DNA of 7,068 nucleotides. Origin: DSOS01 sp035286585 (GTDB taxonomy: Bacteria > Chloroflexota > Anaerolineae > Anaerolineales > UBA4823). Below the pieces are notes generated by a model. It was not told the origin of the DNA and did no database searches. It saw only the letters and a list, made by a program, of their open reading frames with translations. The translations under genes were made by a program, and so were the position numbers. Position 1 is the stretch's first letter. Each line of letters begins with the position of its first letter. Of the stretch, positions 6,586-7,068 are shown piece after piece. The stretch covers positions 1 through 7,068 of the forward strand of contig DATEDC010000130.1 of NCBI GenBank assembly GCA_035286585.1, in the 5' to 3' direction.

Positions 6586-6614
6586 AATATAAACCTGTCC
6601 AATCGCTTTGTCAA
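6586..6614 (-). promoter_or_regulatory. Strong sigma70-type promoter for the CBS gene
   Basis: On the minus strand a perfect -35 TTGACA (6614-6609) is followed by a 17-base spacer and the -10 TATATT (6591-6586), 5 of 6 to consensus. Transcription would start near 6579, giving a leader of about 35 nt with a Shine-Dalgarno sequence near its end. This is the best promoter in the window. Confidence 0.8.
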
Positions 6615-6690
6615 GTTGGCGCTCTTCGAATGCGTTTCTCTCCCCTCAACAAGCTCCCGCAACGCAGTCGAAGATTCGCCCGACCTCTCT

Positions 6691-6738
6691 TGCATGCACA
6701 CAGGGTCTGGGTACGTATCCCACATGCATCGCACCCAG
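6691..6738. repeat. Cluster of overlapping inverted repeats
   Basis: TGCATG (6691-6696) is the inverse of CATGCA (6723-6728). CTGGGT (6707-6712) is the inverse of ACCCAG (6733-6738). TGGG (6708-6711) faces CCCA (6719-6722) around TACGTAT. These pairings partly exclude each other. The cluster lies between the propeller gene stop and the CBS promoter. No T-tract follows on either strand, so it is not a standard terminator; it could be an operator or a structured 3' end. Confidence 0.45.
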
Positions 6739-6777
6739 GTGTTGATACCCTATACCAATCGTTGTGTCTAACCAGGA

Positions 6778-7068
6778 TCAGGGAAAACAGCCATTCCGAC
6801 CGATTGAACCCAAGATATAACCATCCGAACGCCGCGGGAGATCAAAGTAGAATTGAGGGTTGTCCCGATAAACCGTTCCTGCATAGAGCAGTTCGCCTGT
6901 TTCTATCTCGAAGACACCCTTCTGGGATTCCCAAGGTGTCAAATACGTCCACATCTCCAGGATTTTGCCATCCGAACTCCAGACGAGATCGTATACCTGG
7001 GTGATCGGATGAAAAATGGAATACGACCCAAGCTGCAGGTCTGCGAGATATACCCCACACTCTTCTGC
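6778..7068 (-). CDS. C-terminal end of a TolB/PD40-like beta-propeller protein (partial)
   Basis: An open frame enters from the right edge and ends at a TGA at 6780-6778, giving 96 residues with no start inside the window. YDLVWSSDGKILEM (26-39) matches the WSPDG-type repeat of PD40/TolB beta-propeller blades. It is followed by VFEIETGELLYAG (52-64), the usual next strand in which a value is reported and a turn made. The end GSIGRNGCFP is short and carries no anchor. Such proteins are often exported or periplasmic, but the part that would show a signal peptide or another domain is outside the window. A role cannot be assigned. It is 234 bp upstream of the CBS gene and separated from it by that gene's promoter. 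Confidence 0.75.
   Translation of the reverse strand, partial: AEECGVYLADLQLGSYSIFHPITQVYDLVWSSDGKILEMWTYLTPWESQKGVFEIETGELLYAGTVYRDNPQFYFDLPRRSDGYILGSIGRNGCFP

Noticed and set aside
6537..6734. Minus-strand 65-codon open frame overlapping the start of the CBS gene
   Set aside because: It covers the near-consensus promoter and the CBS Shine-Dalgarno sequence in another frame and has no protein-like pattern; it is most likely chance.
6743..6759. Short hairpin after the propeller gene stop (TTGGTAT and GTATCAA on the minus strand)
   Set aside because: The 7-bp stem includes two G-U pairs and is not followed by T residues, so it is not supported as a terminator.
6567..7004. Plus-strand 145-codon open frame at the right end
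   Set aside because: It lies opposite the propeller coding frame and the CBS promoter, and its Arg/Ser/Pro/His-rich composition is typical of an antisense shadow.

Overview
The window reads as a chromosomal segment from a free-living bacterium. I infer Chloroflexota (Anaerolineae-like) from the overall look of the proteins, with low certainty; no rRNA or tRNA is present to test this. Every supported gene lies on the minus strand, so the reading order runs from the right end of the window to the left. The DNA is moderately GC-rich and gene-dense, with no transposase, integrase, CRISPR array or phage gene.

In transcription order: (1) 7068-6778 is the C-terminal end of a TolB/PD40-like beta-propeller protein that enters from outside the window. 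(2) 6777-6545 is a dyad-rich spacer followed by a strong sigma70-type promoter. (3) 6544-6134 encodes a stand-alone two-CBS-domain protein. (4) 6133-5842 is a regulatory spacer with an extended -10 promoter and, immediately downstream, a strong intrinsic-terminator hairpin. (5) 5841-2581 is a compact three-gene 2-oxoacid dehydrogenase operon, E1 alpha, E1 beta and E2 (pdhA-pdhB-pdhC), most likely pyruvate dehydrogenase. E1 alpha and E1 beta are 34 bp apart, and E1 beta and E2 share one base (TAATG). (6) 2524-2480 is a probable terminator of that operon, next to an 11-bp tandem repeat. (7) 2445-1264 encodes a complete 12-helix MFS transporter. (8) 1256-684 encodes an unrecognised 190-aa protein with an internal repeat, only 7 bp behind the transporter. 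(9) 557-1 is the N-terminal part of a second, different MFS transporter that runs off the left edge.

The metabolic core is the E1-E2 part of a pyruvate dehydrogenase-type complex. E1 (alpha2beta2, ThDP-dependent) decarboxylates the 2-oxoacid and passes the acyl group to the lipoyl arm of E2, which transfers it to CoA. The E3 subunit is not in the window. The CBS protein upstream could sense adenylate nucleotides, but a link to the dehydrogenase rests on proximity alone. The transporters and the small unknown protein form a separate block with no evident link to pyruvate metabolism.

I see no clear new multi-gene system. The best leads are the promoter-plus-terminator leader ahead of the pdh operon, which could be an attenuator or a very short RNA, and the internally repeated unknown protein between two MFS genes.
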